From Pseudolabrys taiwanensis (GTDB lineage Bacteria > Pseudomonadota > Alphaproteobacteria > Rhizobiales > Xanthobacteraceae), in contig NZ_CP031417.1 of the NCBI RefSeq assembly GCF_003367395.1, forward strand, positions 2,294,001 to 2,358,000: 64,000 bases of DNA. Reading direction: 5' to 3'. Positions within the stretch are counted from its first letter, which is position 1, and each line of letters begins with the position of its first letter. Shown here one piece after another: positions 45,784 through 55,836 of the stretch. The position numbers were made by a program, and so were the translations under genes. A model generated the notes under the pieces. The model made no database searches, was not told the origin of the DNA, and saw only the letters and a program-made list of their open reading frames with translations.

Positions 45784-46605
45784 CTAGGCCCAGAACGGCG
45801 GCCGCGCTTCTTCCAGCGTTCCACCGAGACGGACCGCGCCGACCTTCACCGCCAAACCGGAGGCGTCGTCGGTTTCCACCGCCAGGCCGCACAGGGTCGC
45901 CGGACCATTGGCCGGCTCGAACTTGGCGCTCGGAATCTTGCGCAGGAAGCGGTTGAGCGGCTCGTCCTTGCCCATGCCGATGACGGAATTGAAGTCGCCG
46001 GTCATGCCGACATCGGAAACAAAGGCGGTCTTGCCCGGAAGGATGCGATGGTCGGCAGTCGGCACATGGGTATGCGTGCCGACGACCAGGCTGGCGCGGC
46101 CGTCGACGAAGAAGCCCATGGCCTGCTTCTCGCTCGTCGCCTCGCAGTGCATGTCGACAATCACGGCATCGCAGGCGCTGCGCAGCGGACACGCGTTCAA
46201 TTCGCGATCGACTGCCGCAAATGGATCGTCGAGCGGGTCCATGAAGATGCGGCCCATGGCGTTGATCACCAGCGCGCGCTTGCCGTTCTTAGTATCGACC
46301 AGCGCGGCACCGCGCCCGGGCGTGCCGGCGGGGAAATTCACGGGACGGACGAGGCGGGGCGCGCGCTCGATAAACACCAGCGCCTCGCGCTGATCCCACG
46401 CGTGATTGCCGAGCGTGATGGCGTCGGCGCCGGCGTCGATGAACTCGTTGTAGATCGCCTCGGTGATGCCGAAGCCGCCGGCGGCGTTCTCGCCGTTGAT
46501 GACAACCAGTTCGAGCTTCCAGTCCCTGATCAGGTTCGGCAGACGGTCGAGCACGATGGCGCGTCCGGCACGCCCGACAATGTCACCGATGAAGAGTATG
46601 CGCAT
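45784..46605 (-). CDS. TIGR00282 metallophosphoesterase (YmdB family)
   Basis: Dimetal phosphoesterase of 273 residues. Metal-binding segments: ILFIGDIVGRAGR, INGENAAGG, TLGNHAWDQ, VDMHCEATSEK and VGTHTHVPTAD. Relatives include YmdB, a cyclic-nucleotide phosphodiesterase. It follows fau by six bases, so both form an operon. Confidence 0.93.
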   Translation of the reverse strand: MRILFIGDIVGRAGRAIVLDRLPNLIRDWKLELVVINGENAAGGFGITEAIYNEFIDAGADAITLGNHAWDQREALVFIERAPRLVRPVNFPAGTPGRGAALVDTKNGKRALVINAMGRIFMDPLDDPFAAVDRELNACPLRSACDAVIVDMHCEATSEKQAMGFFVDGRASLVVGTHTHVPTADHRILPGKTAFVSDVGMTGDFNSVIGMGKDEPLNRFLRKIPSAKFEPANGPATLCGLAVETDDASGLAVKVGAVRLGGTLEEARPPFWA

Positions 46606-46611
46606 TTAGAA

Positions 46612-47196
46612 TTATCCACGGAAATCAATCGCCTCGCGCTCCGTTAGCACGAGATCGAGCCGCTCGTCGCGCTCCGTCGCCGGCACACGAGGAATTTCCT
46701 GCACCGCGAAAGCGATGCCGATGGCAATCACCTTCTTCTTCGCACGGAGGGCATTGATGGTCATATCGTAGTAGCCGGCGCCGTAGCCGATGCGGTGACC
46801 GGCGCGATCGAAGCAGGCAAGCGGCACGATGAGGATGTCGGGATCGACCGCGGGCGCTTCCGGCACCGGCTCGCGGATGCCCCATTGCCCGGCCTTGAAG
46901 GGATCGCCGAACTTCCAGGCGCGCATGATCAGCGGCTTGCCGCGCTTGTCGATCGCCGGCAGCGCCAGCCGCGCGCCCTGATCGGCCGCCTTGTGCAGCA
47001 AGGGCAGCGGGTTGATCTCGCTCTTCATCGGCATGAAGCCGGAGACGATGACGCCCGGCGCGATGTTCACCGGAAAGGGGCGTGCGGCGATGGTCTCGGC
47101 GCCGGCCTGGCGCTCGGCCGCCGGCAGGGCATCGCGCTGGGCGAGCGCGGCGGCACGGAGAGATTCCTTGGTGGCCGGCTCGGCGAACTGACTCAA
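46612..47196 (-). CDS. fau: 5-formyltetrahydrofolate cyclo-ligase
   Basis: Enzyme of 194 residues making 5,10-methenyl-THF from 5-formyl-THF. The P-loop-like YGAGYYDMTI segment near the C-terminus is the family signature, with ATKESLRAAALAQRDAL at the start. I place the start at the TTG at 47196, because the frame upstream is encoded by a palindromic repeat. It lies about 110 bases downstream of the 6S RNA, the arrangement seen in many proteobacteria. Confidence 0.92.
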   Translation of the reverse strand: MSQFAEPATKESLRAAALAQRDALPAAERQAGAETIAARPFPVNIAPGVIVSGFMPMKSEINPLPLLHKAADQGARLALPAIDKRGKPLIMRAWKFGDPFKAGQWGIREPVPEAPAVDPDILIVPLACFDRAGHRIGYGAGYYDMTINALRAKKKVIAIGIAFAVQEIPRVPATERDERLDLVLTEREAIDFRG

Positions 47197-47199
47197 ACT

Positions 47200-47296
47200 G
47201 TCATCCTGAGGTGCGAGCGCAGCGAGCCTCGAAGGATGCCACACCGCCCCACCCTTCGAGGCTCGCGACCTTCGGTCGCTCGCACCTCAGGGTGAC
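47200..47296. repeat. intergenic palindromic repeat, family C (CATCCTGAGG type)
   Basis: Bipartite element with ends GTCATCCTGAGGTGCGAG and CTCGCACCTCAGGGTGAC, and inner GCCTCGAAGGATG / CACCCTTCGAGGC arms. A second copy lies at 52168. Confidence 0.85.
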
Positions 47297-47302
47297 GGCG
47301 AA

Positions 47303-47455
47303 AGGTCGCGAGCGAAAGAAACAAGCGCGGAGCCACGATGGCCGTGGGAGGCTGATCCCGGGAACCTACAGAAGTAGGTGGGCGCCATATGTCCGAGCCC
47401 ACGGGCCCGGTCAGGGACAGCTCCCTTAGGGATCGTAAGGCCCCGGGGAATGTGA
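47303..47455 (-). ncRNA. ssrS: 6S RNA
   Basis: Regulatory RNA that mimics an open promoter and binds sigma-70 RNA polymerase. On the minus strand I see the alphaproteobacterial core: CCCCGGGGCCTTACGATCCC, then TAAGGGAGCTGTCCC, GGACATATGG, and CCCACCTACTTCTGTAGG followed by GGGATCAGCC. Placement upstream of fau and downstream of zapA supports it. Exact ends are approximate. Confidence 0.87.
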
Positions 47456-47522
47456 CTCCTCACGCACCCCGCAGCCCCGCCAGGGCAATGTAGGCGCTAC
47501 GAGCCGGAAGCGCCACCATCTC

Positions 47523-47630
47523 CGTCATCCCGGGCGAGCGAGCACTTGCTGCGAGCGAGGTCCGGGCCCCATACGCCGCAGCATCTCGACAGGACAGCGC
47601 GTATGGGTCCCCGCCCTCTTGGGGACGACA
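47523..47630. repeat. degenerate palindromic repeat between 6S RNA and the thioesterase gene
   Basis: GTCATCCCGGGCGAGCGAGC ... a later GCATCTCGACAGG core and a right arm GTCCCCGCCCTCTTGGGGAC. Related to family B by its right arm only. Confidence 0.6.
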
Positions 47631-47638
47631 GACGGCAA

Positions 47639-48091
47639 TCAATCCCTCAGCCCCGTCCCGGTATTCACCACCATCATCGTCGCGGTGATCATCGCCACCT
47701 GCTTCGACGTGCCGCCGGTTTCCGCGAACACCTCGCCGAGCGTGACCACCAGGGTCTTGCCGTTGCGGATGACGCGGCCGACCGCGCGCAGCCGGTCGCC
47801 TTTGGCCGGCGAGAGGAGGTTGATCTTGAACTCCGTGGTCAGCACCGCGGCATCCATCGGCATGACCGACAATCCCGCGTAGCCGCAGGCCGAATCGGCG
47901 ATCGTCGCCACCGCGCCGGCATGCACGAAACCGTGCTGCTGAAGCACTTTGTCGGAAAACGGCAGCACGATCTCGACCTCGCCGGCCCGCACGGCGAGGA
48001 CCTCGGCGCCGATTGTCTGCATGATCGTCTGCTTGGCGAAGGAATCGCGGATTCGCGTTTCGACCTCGGCAGGGGTCATTGCGGCATTCAC
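47639..48091 (-). CDS. PaaI family hotdog thioesterase
   Basis: Protein of 150 residues. The hotdog signature is HGFVHAGAVATIADSACGYAG, where the Asp is the likely catalytic residue, with KINLLSPAKGDRL after it. Hydrolyses aryl- or acyl-CoA. It starts with GTG at 48091, overlapping the zapA stop (GTGA), or with ATG at 48079. It separates zapA from the 6S RNA. Confidence 0.9.
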   Translation of the reverse strand: MNAAMTPAEVETRIRDSFAKQTIMQTIGAEVLAVRAGEVEIVLPFSDKVLQQHGFVHAGAVATIADSACGYAGLSVMPMDAAVLTTEFKINLLSPAKGDRLRAVGRVIRNGKTLVVTLGEVFAETGGTSKQVAMITATMMVVNTGTGLRD

Positions 48092-48471
48092 CCGATCGCC
48101 GCGCCGGGGCCGAGCGTCTGGTTGAGTTTCTTGGTGATGCCCTCGATGCGCTCGGCCGCCGAATTGAAGGCACCGACCACCGCGTCGGAGGCCGCCCGCG
48201 CGCGGTCCGAGGACACCATGCGCGCATCCTGCAACGCCTGAATCTCCTCTTCGAGCCGGCGGATGCGACGGTGCGATTCGCTGAGATCGTCCGCGACCAT
48301 CAGCGCCGCCATCACCGTGAGACGCGTGTCCCCGATCTCGCCGAACTTGCGGCGCAAATCGATGATGCGGGTATCGATGTCCTTCGCCAGCGCGGTGAGA
48401 TGCTCCTCCTGCCCATCCTCGCAGGCGAGACGGAATTGGCGGCCGGCGATGGTGGCATTGACGAGGGCCAT
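48088..48471 (-). CDS. zapA: cell division protein ZapA
   Basis: FtsZ-ring crosslinker of 127 residues. N-terminal globular part NATIAGRQFRLACEDGQEEHL in two pieces, then LTVMAALMVADDLSESHRRIRRLEEEI forming the coiled coil. The order DUF4164-zapA-...-6S-fau resembles zapA-ssrS-fau in E. coli. Confidence 0.92.
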   Translation of the reverse strand: MALVNATIAGRQFRLACEDGQEEHLTALAKDIDTRIIDLRRKFGEIGDTRLTVMAALMVADDLSESHRRIRRLEEEIQALQDARMVSSDRARAASDAVVGAFNSAAERIEGITKKLNQTLGPGAAIG

Positions 48472-48519
48472 GACTGTGCTCGCTGACTGTTCCCGTTCGT
48501 TCGATCCGACGCTCGCGAC

Positions 48520-48801
48520 TTACTTCTGATGCGTGTCCAGCACCGATTGGATGTCGGCGATCGCCGCATCGAGCCGTTCCGCGATCTCTCGGTTGGTCGC
48601 CTCGAGCTTGCGCGAGCGCGACGTCTCGCCGTCGAGCGCCGCGGCGAGCTTGCTGCGATCCACGCCTAAAGCCTGCACCTGATTGGCGAGCGCCTCTTCG
48701 CTGCGGTCGGCCTCACGCCGCCGCTCGACTGCGGCATCGAGCGCGTCGAGCGCGAGCGCCAGGCGCTTCACCGCAGCATCGATTGCGCTTTGCTCACTCA
48801 T
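48520..48801 (-). CDS. DUF4164 coiled-coil protein
   Basis: Protein of 93 residues, almost entirely helical with heptads (LALALDALDAAVERRREAD; ETSRSRKLEATNREIAERLDAAI). This matches DUF4164, an alphaproteobacterial family found next to zapA. Role unknown; a partner of the division ring is plausible. ATG 48801 follows AGAGG. Confidence 0.85.
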   Translation of the reverse strand: MSEQSAIDAAVKRLALALDALDAAVERRREADRSEEALANQVQALGVDRSKLAAALDGETSRSRKLEATNREIAERLDAAIADIQSVLDTHQK

Positions 48802-49007
48802 CGCCCCGCCTCTGAATACCCAAAACTCCTGCGGTAGCAAATGTTTAGACCGAGAACCTTACGTGTCGCACAACCACCGCGTCAACGCCCGTTCGCCAAT
48901 TTGCCCAGGTGTTTTCGCAGCGCTGTGCATGGCGGGCCTGCGCGCGTGCGCTCACATTGACTCAAGGCCGTCACATGCTAAGGAGCCGCAACCAACAGGC
49001 ATTTTTC

Positions 49008-51047
49008 ATGAGCGCACAAGCCTCTCAGGCGGCCATGGCGGCCAACGAACGCCACGGGTCCGCGACCCCGATCACGGCACACAAAAGCATGGCGAACGCG
49101 ATCCGCGCGCTGGCCATGGACGCGGTCGAAAAGGCGAACTCCGGTCACCCCGGCCTGCCGCTCGGCGCCGCGGACGTCGCCACTGTCCTGTTTTCGCGCT
49201 TTTTGAAATTCGATCCGGCGGCGCCGAAGTGGGCCGACCGCGACCGCTTCGTGCTGTCGGCCGGCCACGGCTCGATGCTGCTCTACGCATTGCTCTACCT
49301 CACCGGCTATTCGTCGGTGACGCTCGACGAGATCAAGCGCTTCCGCCAACTCGGCTCGAAGACGCCCGGCCACCCGGAAAACTTCGTCACCGAAGGCATC
49401 GAGACCACCACCGGCCCGCTCGGCCAGGGGCTCGCCACCGCCGTCGGCATGGCGATCGCGGAGCGGCATCTCGCCGCGGAGTTCGGCGGCATCGTCGACC
49501 ACAAGACCTACGTGCTGGCCTCCGACGGCGACCTGATGGAAGGCATCAGTCAGGAAGCCATCGCCCTCGCCGGCCATCTCAAGCTCTCCAAGCTGATCGT
49601 GCTGTTCGACGACAATGGCATCTCGATCGACGGCGCGCTGTCGCTGTCGGACTCGGTCGATCAGGTCAAGCGCTTCGAAGCCGCCGGCTGGGCGTCGTGG
49701 CGCATCGACGGGCATGACCCGGAAGCCATCGCCGCCGCGCTGGAGAAGGCGCAGAGCGCCGACCGCCCGGTGATGATCGCGTGCAAGACCACCATCGGCT
49801 ATGGCGCGCCGAACAAGGCCGGCAAGTCCTCGTCGCACGGCTCGCCGCTCGGCGCCGACGAGATCAAGGGCACCCGCGCCGCCCTCGGTTGGGACTATCC
49901 GCCATTCGAAATTCCGGCGGACATCCTGTCCGCCTGGCGCATTGCGGGCAGCCGCTCACAGGGCGTGCATGCCGCCTGGCAGAAGCAGCTCGCCGCGGTC
50001 GAACCGGCCAAACGCGTCGAGTTCGAACGCCGCATGAAGGGCGATTTGCCGCTTGAAGCGCTCGCCGCCGCGATGCGCGCGCTCAAGGAAAGCCTCGTCG
50101 CAACGCCGAAGAACATCGCCTCGCGCAGCGCGTCCGAATACGCGCTCGAATTCCTGGTGCCGGCGGTGCCGGAAATGGTCGGCGGCTCGGCCGATCTCAC
50201 CGGCTCCAACAACACCCGCACCAAGTCGATGAAGGCGATCTCGGCCGCCGACTTCTCGGGCCGCTTCATCCACTACGGCATCCGCGAGCACGGCATGGCG
50301 GCCGCCATGAACGGCATGACGCTGCACGGCGGCATCATCCCCTATTCCGGCACGTTCCTCGTCTTTTCCGATTATGCGCGCCCGGCGATCCGCCTCGCGG
50401 CGCTGATGGGCGAACGCGTCATCCATGTGATGACGCACGACTCGATCGGCCTCGGCGAAGACGGCCCGACGCACCAACCGGTCGAACACCTTGCGGCGCT
50501 GCGCGCCATCCCGAATCTGCTCGTGTTCCGTCCGGCCGATGCGGTCGAGACCGCCGAGTGCTGGGAACTCGCGCTGAAGTCGAAGGATCGGCCGAGCGTG
50601 CTCGCGCTGACGCGCCAGAACCTGCCGCAATTGCGTGACCGCCTCGACGAAGAAAACGTGTGCGCCCGCGGCGCCTACGAGATCGCCGGCCCCGACGGCG
50701 CCGCGCAGGTCTCGATCTTCGCCACCGGCTCGGAAGTTTCGATCGCGGTCGACGGCGCGAAGCTCCTGGCCGCCAAGGGCGTTGCTGCGCGCGTCGTCTC
50801 GGTGCCGTCGTTCGAACTGTTCGCCGAACAGCCTGAGGACGTCCGCCGCGCCATCATCGGCACCGCCCCGGTGAAAATCGGCGTCGAGGCCGCCGTCCGG
50901 ATGGGCTGGGATGCCATCATCGGTTCCGACGGCATCTTCGTCGGCATGACGACTTTCGGGGCCAGCGCGCCCTACAAGGAACTCTATCAGAAATTCGGAA
51001 TTACCGCTGAGGGGATTGCCGAAGCGGCATTAAGTAAACTTCGTTAG
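49008..51047 (+). CDS. tkt: transketolase
   Basis: TPP enzyme of 679 residues in the pentose phosphate and Calvin pathways. [16 protein letters not shown] and [14 protein letters not shown] open the N-terminal domain; the TPP motif is [19 protein letters not shown]; the Pyr domain holds [17 protein letters not shown] at 49008 chosen; the frame is open upstream. First of the tkt-gap-pgk-fba run. Confidence 0.97.
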   Translation: MSAQASQAAMAANERHGSATPITAHKSMANAIRALAMDAVEKANSGHPGLPLGAADVATVLFSRFLKFDPAAPKWADRDRFVLSAGHGSMLLYALLYLTGYSSVTLDEIKRFRQLGSKTPGHPENFVTEGIETTTGPLGQGLATAVGMAIAERHLAAEFGGIVDHKTYVLASDGDLMEGISQEAIALAGHLKLSKLIVLFDDNGISIDGALSLSDSVDQVKRFEAAGWASWRIDGHDPEAIAAALEKAQSADRPVMIACKTTIGYGAPNKAGKSSSHGSPLGADEIKGTRAALGWDYPPFEIPADILSAWRIAGSRSQGVHAAWQKQLAAVEPAKRVEFERRMKGDLPLEALAAAMRALKESLVATPKNIASRSASEYALEFLVPAVPEMVGGSADLTGSNNTRTKSMKAISAADFSGRFIHYGIREHGMAAAMNGMTLHGGIIPYSGTFLVFSDYARPAIRLAALMGERVIHVMTHDSIGLGEDGPTHQPVEHLAALRAIPNLLVFRPADAVETAECWELALKSKDRPSVLALTRQNLPQLRDRLDEENVCARGAYEIAGPDGAAQVSIFATGSEVSIAVDGAKLLAAKGVAARVVSVPSFELFAEQPEDVRRAIIGTAPVKIGVEAAVRMGWDAIIGSDGIFVGMTTFGASAPYKELYQKFGITAEGIAEAALSKLR

Positions 51048-51051
51048 AGCG

Positions 51052-51128
51052 TCATGGCAGGGCTTGACCGAGCGATCCATCTATAATTCGAACATAGATG
51101 GATGCTTGGGTGGAACCTGGGCATGACC
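51052..51128. repeat. degenerate palindromic repeat with a central hairpin, upstream of gap
   Basis: CGTCATGGCAGGG ... GGGCATGACC ends, with a perfect hairpin ATCCATCTAT (51075-51084) / ATAGATGGAT (51094-51103). A worn member of family A. Confidence 0.6.
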
Positions 51129-51150
51129 GAAAGGACCCGGGAGCGACGAA

Positions 51151-52158
<1,008 letters not shown>

Positions 52159-52167
52159 CTTCGAACC

Positions 52168-52274
52168 GTCATCCTGAGGTGCGCGGCGCAGCCGCGCCCC
52201 GAAGGATGACGGGCACGGTCTAACGGCCGCCACCCTTCGAGGCTCGGCCTTCAGCCGATCACCTCAGGGTGACG
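52168..52274. repeat. intergenic palindromic repeat, family C
   Basis: Ends GTCATCCTGAGGTGCGCGG and ATCACCTCAGGGTGAC with CCCGAAGGATGACGGG and CACCCTTCGAGGCTCGG inside. Sister of the copy at 47200. Confidence 0.85.
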
Positions 52275-52291
52275 GCAAAAGAGCCTTCCTG

Positions 52292-53488
52292 ATGTCTCAG
52301 AGCTTCCGCACCCTCGACCATGTCGATGTGAAGGGCCAACGCGTCCTGGTCCGCGTCGATCTCAACGTCCCCGTCGAAAACGGCGTTGTCACCGACGCCA
52401 CCCGCATCGAGCGCGCCGCGCCCGCGATCACCGAGATCGCCGACAAGGGCGGCAAGGTGATCCTGCTGTCGCATTTCGGCCGCCCGAAAGGCCGCGATCC
52501 GAAGCAATCGCTCAAGCCTGTCGCCGCCGAAGTCGCGCGCGTGCTCAAACGCCCGGTGAAGTTCGCCGACGATTGCATCGGCGAGGTTGCCGAAAAGGCC
52601 GTCGCCGCAATGAAGCCGGGCGACATTCTGTGCCTGGAAAACACCCGTTTCTATCCGGGCGAAGAGAAGAACGATCCGCAGTTCGTGGCCGCGCTCGCCA
52701 AGCTCGGCGACGTCTGGGTCAACGACGCCTTCTCGGCCGCGCACCGCGCGCACGCCTCGACCGAAGGCCTCGGCCATCTCCTACCCGCTTACGCGGGCCG
52801 CAGCCTGCAGGCTGAGCTCGAAGCGCTCGGCAAGGCGCTCGACCATCCGACGCGCCCGGTCGCCGCAATCGTCGGCGGCGCCAAGATCTCATCCAAGCTC
52901 GATCTGCTCGGCAATCTGTTGCAGAAGGTCGATGTCCTGATCATCGGCGGCGCCATGGCGAACACATTCCTGATGGCGCAGGGCAAGAGCGTCGGCCGTT
53001 CGCTGGTCGAGCGCGATCTCGTCGACACCGCACAGAAGATCATGGACGAGGCCAAGGCCGCCGGCCGCGAAATCGTCCTGCCGGTCGACGCCGTCGTTGC
53101 CGAAAAGCTCGAGGCGCATGCGCCGTCGCGCGTCGTCGCGATCGACGACGTCGAGGATAAGGATATGATCCTCGACATCGGCCCGCGCAGCATTGAACAG
53201 GCCGTCTCCGTGCTGGCGCGGGTCAAGACTTTGGTGTGGAACGGCCCCTTCGGCGCGTTTGAGATCGAGCCCTTCGACAACGGCACCGTCGAAGTGGCGG
53301 AGGCCGCGGCCGAACTCACGGCCGCCGGTAAGCTTGTCACGGTAGCCGGGGGTGGCGACACCGTCGCCGCGCTCAACGTGGCCGGCGTCGTGGAACGGTT
53401 TACCTACGTATCGGCCGCCGGCGGGGCCTTCCTCGAATGGATGGAAGGCAAGGCCTTGCCAGGCGTAGAAGTTTTACGCGCGCAGTAA
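52292..53488 (+). CDS. pgk: phosphoglycerate kinase
   Basis: Enzyme of 398 residues. [15 protein letters not shown] opens the protein; SHFGRPKG, the hinge [12 protein letters not shown] and the ATP-binding GGGDTVAAL near the end are typical. Makes ATP from 1,3-bisphosphoglycerate. Between gap and fba. Confidence 0.98.
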   Translation: MSQSFRTLDHVDVKGQRVLVRVDLNVPVENGVVTDATRIERAAPAITEIADKGGKVILLSHFGRPKGRDPKQSLKPVAAEVARVLKRPVKFADDCIGEVAEKAVAAMKPGDILCLENTRFYPGEEKNDPQFVAALAKLGDVWVNDAFSAAHRAHASTEGLGHLLPAYAGRSLQAELEALGKALDHPTRPVAAIVGGAKISSKLDLLGNLLQKVDVLIIGGAMANTFLMAQGKSVGRSLVERDLVDTAQKIMDEAKAAGREIVLPVDAVVAEKLEAHAPSRVVAIDDVEDKDMILDIGPRSIEQAVSVLARVKTLVWNGPFGAFEIEPFDNGTVEVAEAAAELTAAGKLVTVAGGGDTVAALNVAGVVERFTYVSAAGGAFLEWMEGKALPGVEVLRAQ

Positions 53489-53496
53489 GTTCACCG

Positions 53497-53586
53497 GTCA
53501 TGCCCCGCGCAAGCGGGGCATCCCGTAACCCGAAGGCCCGTTGGCTGCTCAGGGATACTGGATCGGCCGCTTTCGCGGACGATGAC
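53497..53586. repeat. intergenic palindromic repeat, family B
   Basis: Left arm ATGCCCCGCGCAAGCGGGGCAT, right arm CGGCCGCTTTCGCGGACG (imperfect), between pgk and fba. Confidence 0.75.
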
Positions 53587-53620
53587 GCCGAGAGATGCAT
53601 TGATGAGAGGGGAGTTGACG

Positions 53621-54649
53621 ATGAATCTGGACGAACTGAACAAAGTGGCTCGCGCGATGGTCGCACCCGGCAAGGGCATTCTGGCCGCGGACGAGTCCAC
53701 CGGCACGATCAAGAAGCGTTTCGACGCGATTGGCGTCGAGAACACCGAGGACAATCGCCGCGACTACCGCGAGATGATGTTCCGCACCGCCGAGGCGATG
53801 AAGAACCACATCTCCGGCGTCATCCTTTACGACGAAACGATCTGGCAGAAGGCCAAGGACGGCACACCGCTCGTGAAGATCATCGAGCAGATGGGCGCGA
53901 TTCCCGGCATCAAGGTCGATGAAGGCACCAAGCCGCTGCCGAACTGCCCGGGCGAACTGATCACCGTCGGCCTCGACAAGCTCGCGGACCGCCTGACCAA
54001 GTACTACGAGCAGGGCGCGCGTTTCGCCAAGTGGCGCGCGGTGATCGACATCGGCGCCGGCATTCCGAGCTACACCGCGATCCGCACCAACGCCCATGCG
54101 CTGGCCCGCTACGCCGCGCTGTGCCAGGCGGCGCAGATCGTGCCGATCGTCGAGCCGGAAGTGCTGATGGACGGCGATCACGACATCGACCGCTGCTACG
54201 AGGTCACCGAGTTCATGCTCAAGGAGACCTTCCAGGAGCTTTACTATCAGCGCGTCGCGCTCGAAGGCATGGTGCTCAAGCCGAACATGGCCGTGCCGGG
54301 CAAGAAGAGCGCGAAGAAGGCTTCGGTGCAGGAAGTCGCCGAGAAGACCGTGAAGATGCTCAAGGAATGCGTGCCGGGCGCCGTACCGGGCGTCGCCTTC
54401 CTCTCCGGCGGTCAGTCGGACGAAGAAGCGACCGCGCATCTCGACGCCATGAACAAGATCGGCAATCTGCCGTGGGGCCTCACCTTCTCGTACGGTCGCG
54501 CGCTGCAGGCCGCGCCGCAGAAGGCGTGGTCGGGCAAGGCGGAGAACGTCGCTGCCGGCCAGCGCGCCTTCACGCACCGCGCCAAGATGAACGGCCTCGC
54601 CGCGCTCGGCCAGTGGAAGGCCGACCTGGAAAAGGCGAAGGCGGCGTAA
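53621..54649 (+). CDS. fba: fructose-bisphosphate aldolase, class I
   Basis: Schiff-base aldolase of 342 residues. APGKGILAADESTGTIKKRF is the class I opening; VLKPNM carries the Schiff-base Lys; SGGQSDEEAT binds phosphate. The ATG at 53621 has GGGGAG seven bases upstream; the frame extends upstream into a repeat. Class I in place of the class II enzyme usual in Calvin operons. Confidence 0.97.
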   Translation: MNLDELNKVARAMVAPGKGILAADESTGTIKKRFDAIGVENTEDNRRDYREMMFRTAEAMKNHISGVILYDETIWQKAKDGTPLVKIIEQMGAIPGIKVDEGTKPLPNCPGELITVGLDKLADRLTKYYEQGARFAKWRAVIDIGAGIPSYTAIRTNAHALARYAALCQAAQIVPIVEPEVLMDGDHDIDRCYEVTEFMLKETFQELYYQRVALEGMVLKPNMAVPGKKSAKKASVQEVAEKTVKMLKECVPGAVPGVAFLSGGQSDEEATAHLDAMNKIGNLPWGLTFSYGRALQAAPQKAWSGKAENVAAGQRAFTHRAKMNGLAALGQWKADLEKAKAA

Positions 54650-54687
54650 GCGCGCCCGCTCATCAGGGCGATCGCCCACCCACCAGC

Positions 54688-54775
54688 GTCATGCCCGGCC
54701 TTGTGCCGGGCATCCACGTTTTTGGACCCTGCCAACAAGCAAGACGTGGATGGCCGGGACAAGCCCGGCCATGAC
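54688..54775. repeat. intergenic palindromic repeat, family A
   Basis: Arms ATGCCCGGCCTTGTGCCGGGCAT and ATGGCCGGGACAAGCCCGGCCAT with GTC / GAC ends, between fba and the AraC gene. Closest to the copy at 36318. Confidence 0.85.
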
Positions 54776-54785
54776 GGCGACAGAG

Positions 54786-55715
54786 TCAGTGCCCCTTGCG
54801 CAGGTCGCGGGGCGCTTCACCGAAGCGGGCGCGGAACGCCTTGCTGAAATGCGACAGGTCGCCAAAACCGGCCGCGTAAGCGATTTCCGAGATGGTGCGG
54901 CCATGTTGCGCCGGATCGCTCAAGATGCGCCGGCATTCCTGTAAACGGCTCTCCAGCAGCCAACGGCCGAAGCTCGCACCCGTTTGCTCGAAGCGCAGAT
55001 GCAAGGTGCGCAGCGAAATGCCGAATTGCGCGGCGACCGCGCGCGGGTTGAGCGTCAGATCCGAAAGACGGGCGCGGCAATAGGCCATGATCGCCTCGGT
55101 CTGCGTCGCCGACGGCATGTCCTCGACCGGCCCCTGCGGCGCCGTCGCCAGTGCCAGCAGATTGCAGAGATTATCCGTGAGCAGTTCGGCCTGATGCGCG
55201 TCGAGACTGCCGCTCGCCAATTCGACGAGATGTCGGCGGACCAGATCGACATAAGGCGATGACGCCGCGACCTTGCGCGAAGGCCCACGACGCAGCCAAG
55301 GCGCGCGCGCCTCGATACGCTGGCGCGGCACCACGGCGAGCAGACGGCTCACCGCGCTCGGAAAGCGCACCCGAAACGGCCGCGTGCCATCGACGATGCC
55401 GACCTCGCCCGGCGCCAGCCAGTAGGGATCGCCACCTTGCTCCAGGCCGCTCGAGCCGCGCTGCTGCAAGCTGATCAGGTAGTGATCGTCGCTGGCCCGG
55501 TTCACGTGGCCCTTCTCCCGCACAATGAAGTGCCCGGTCGAAGAGAAGGCGGCAAAGCGCAGCAGCCCGAAAGCCTGCCCCGACAGGCTGGCGCGAAAGG
55601 TTTCACCCGGCGCCTCCGGCACGACGTTCAGCACGGCTTCGCACACGGCATCGCGCCAGAACGAAAGCCCCTCGCGGGCCCGCACGCTATCGGTCGACCA
55701 GGTTTTCGCGGACAT
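54786..55715 (-). CDS. AraC family regulator (FeaR/AraC-binding-like)
   Basis: Regulator of 309 residues. The N-terminal AraC-binding-like domain (FWRDAVCEAVLNVVPE, FAAFSSTGHFIVRE) is followed by a C-terminal double HTH (AVAAQFGISLRTLHLRFEQTG and TISEIAYAAGFGDLSHFSKAFRARFGEAP). It is divergent from the GlcF-like/flavoprotein operon, which it probably activates. ATG 55715 has GGAG six bases upstream. Confidence 0.9.
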   Translation of the reverse strand: MSAKTWSTDSVRAREGLSFWRDAVCEAVLNVVPEAPGETFRASLSGQAFGLLRFAAFSSTGHFIVREKGHVNRASDDHYLISLQQRGSSGLEQGGDPYWLAPGEVGIVDGTRPFRVRFPSAVSRLLAVVPRQRIEARAPWLRRGPSRKVAASSPYVDLVRRHLVELASGSLDAHQAELLTDNLCNLLALATAPQGPVEDMPSATQTEAIMAYCRARLSDLTLNPRAVAAQFGISLRTLHLRFEQTGASFGRWLLESRLQECRRILSDPAQHGRTISEIAYAAGFGDLSHFSKAFRARFGEAPRDLRKGH

Positions 55716-55836
55716 GGCCCGCTCCATCGCTTAGAGCCCGGCAAGGCTCGCAAAAACTATACGGCTTTGCGCGCTCGGCCAAGCCGCTGCACGCACGGCC
55801 AAGACCGCGCCGCGCCGGCCGCCGTAACGTTGCGCC

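Noticed and set aside
47197..47244. Longer N-terminus for the cyclo-ligase
   Set aside because: The codons are family C repeat sequence; the family alignment begins after the TTG at 47196.
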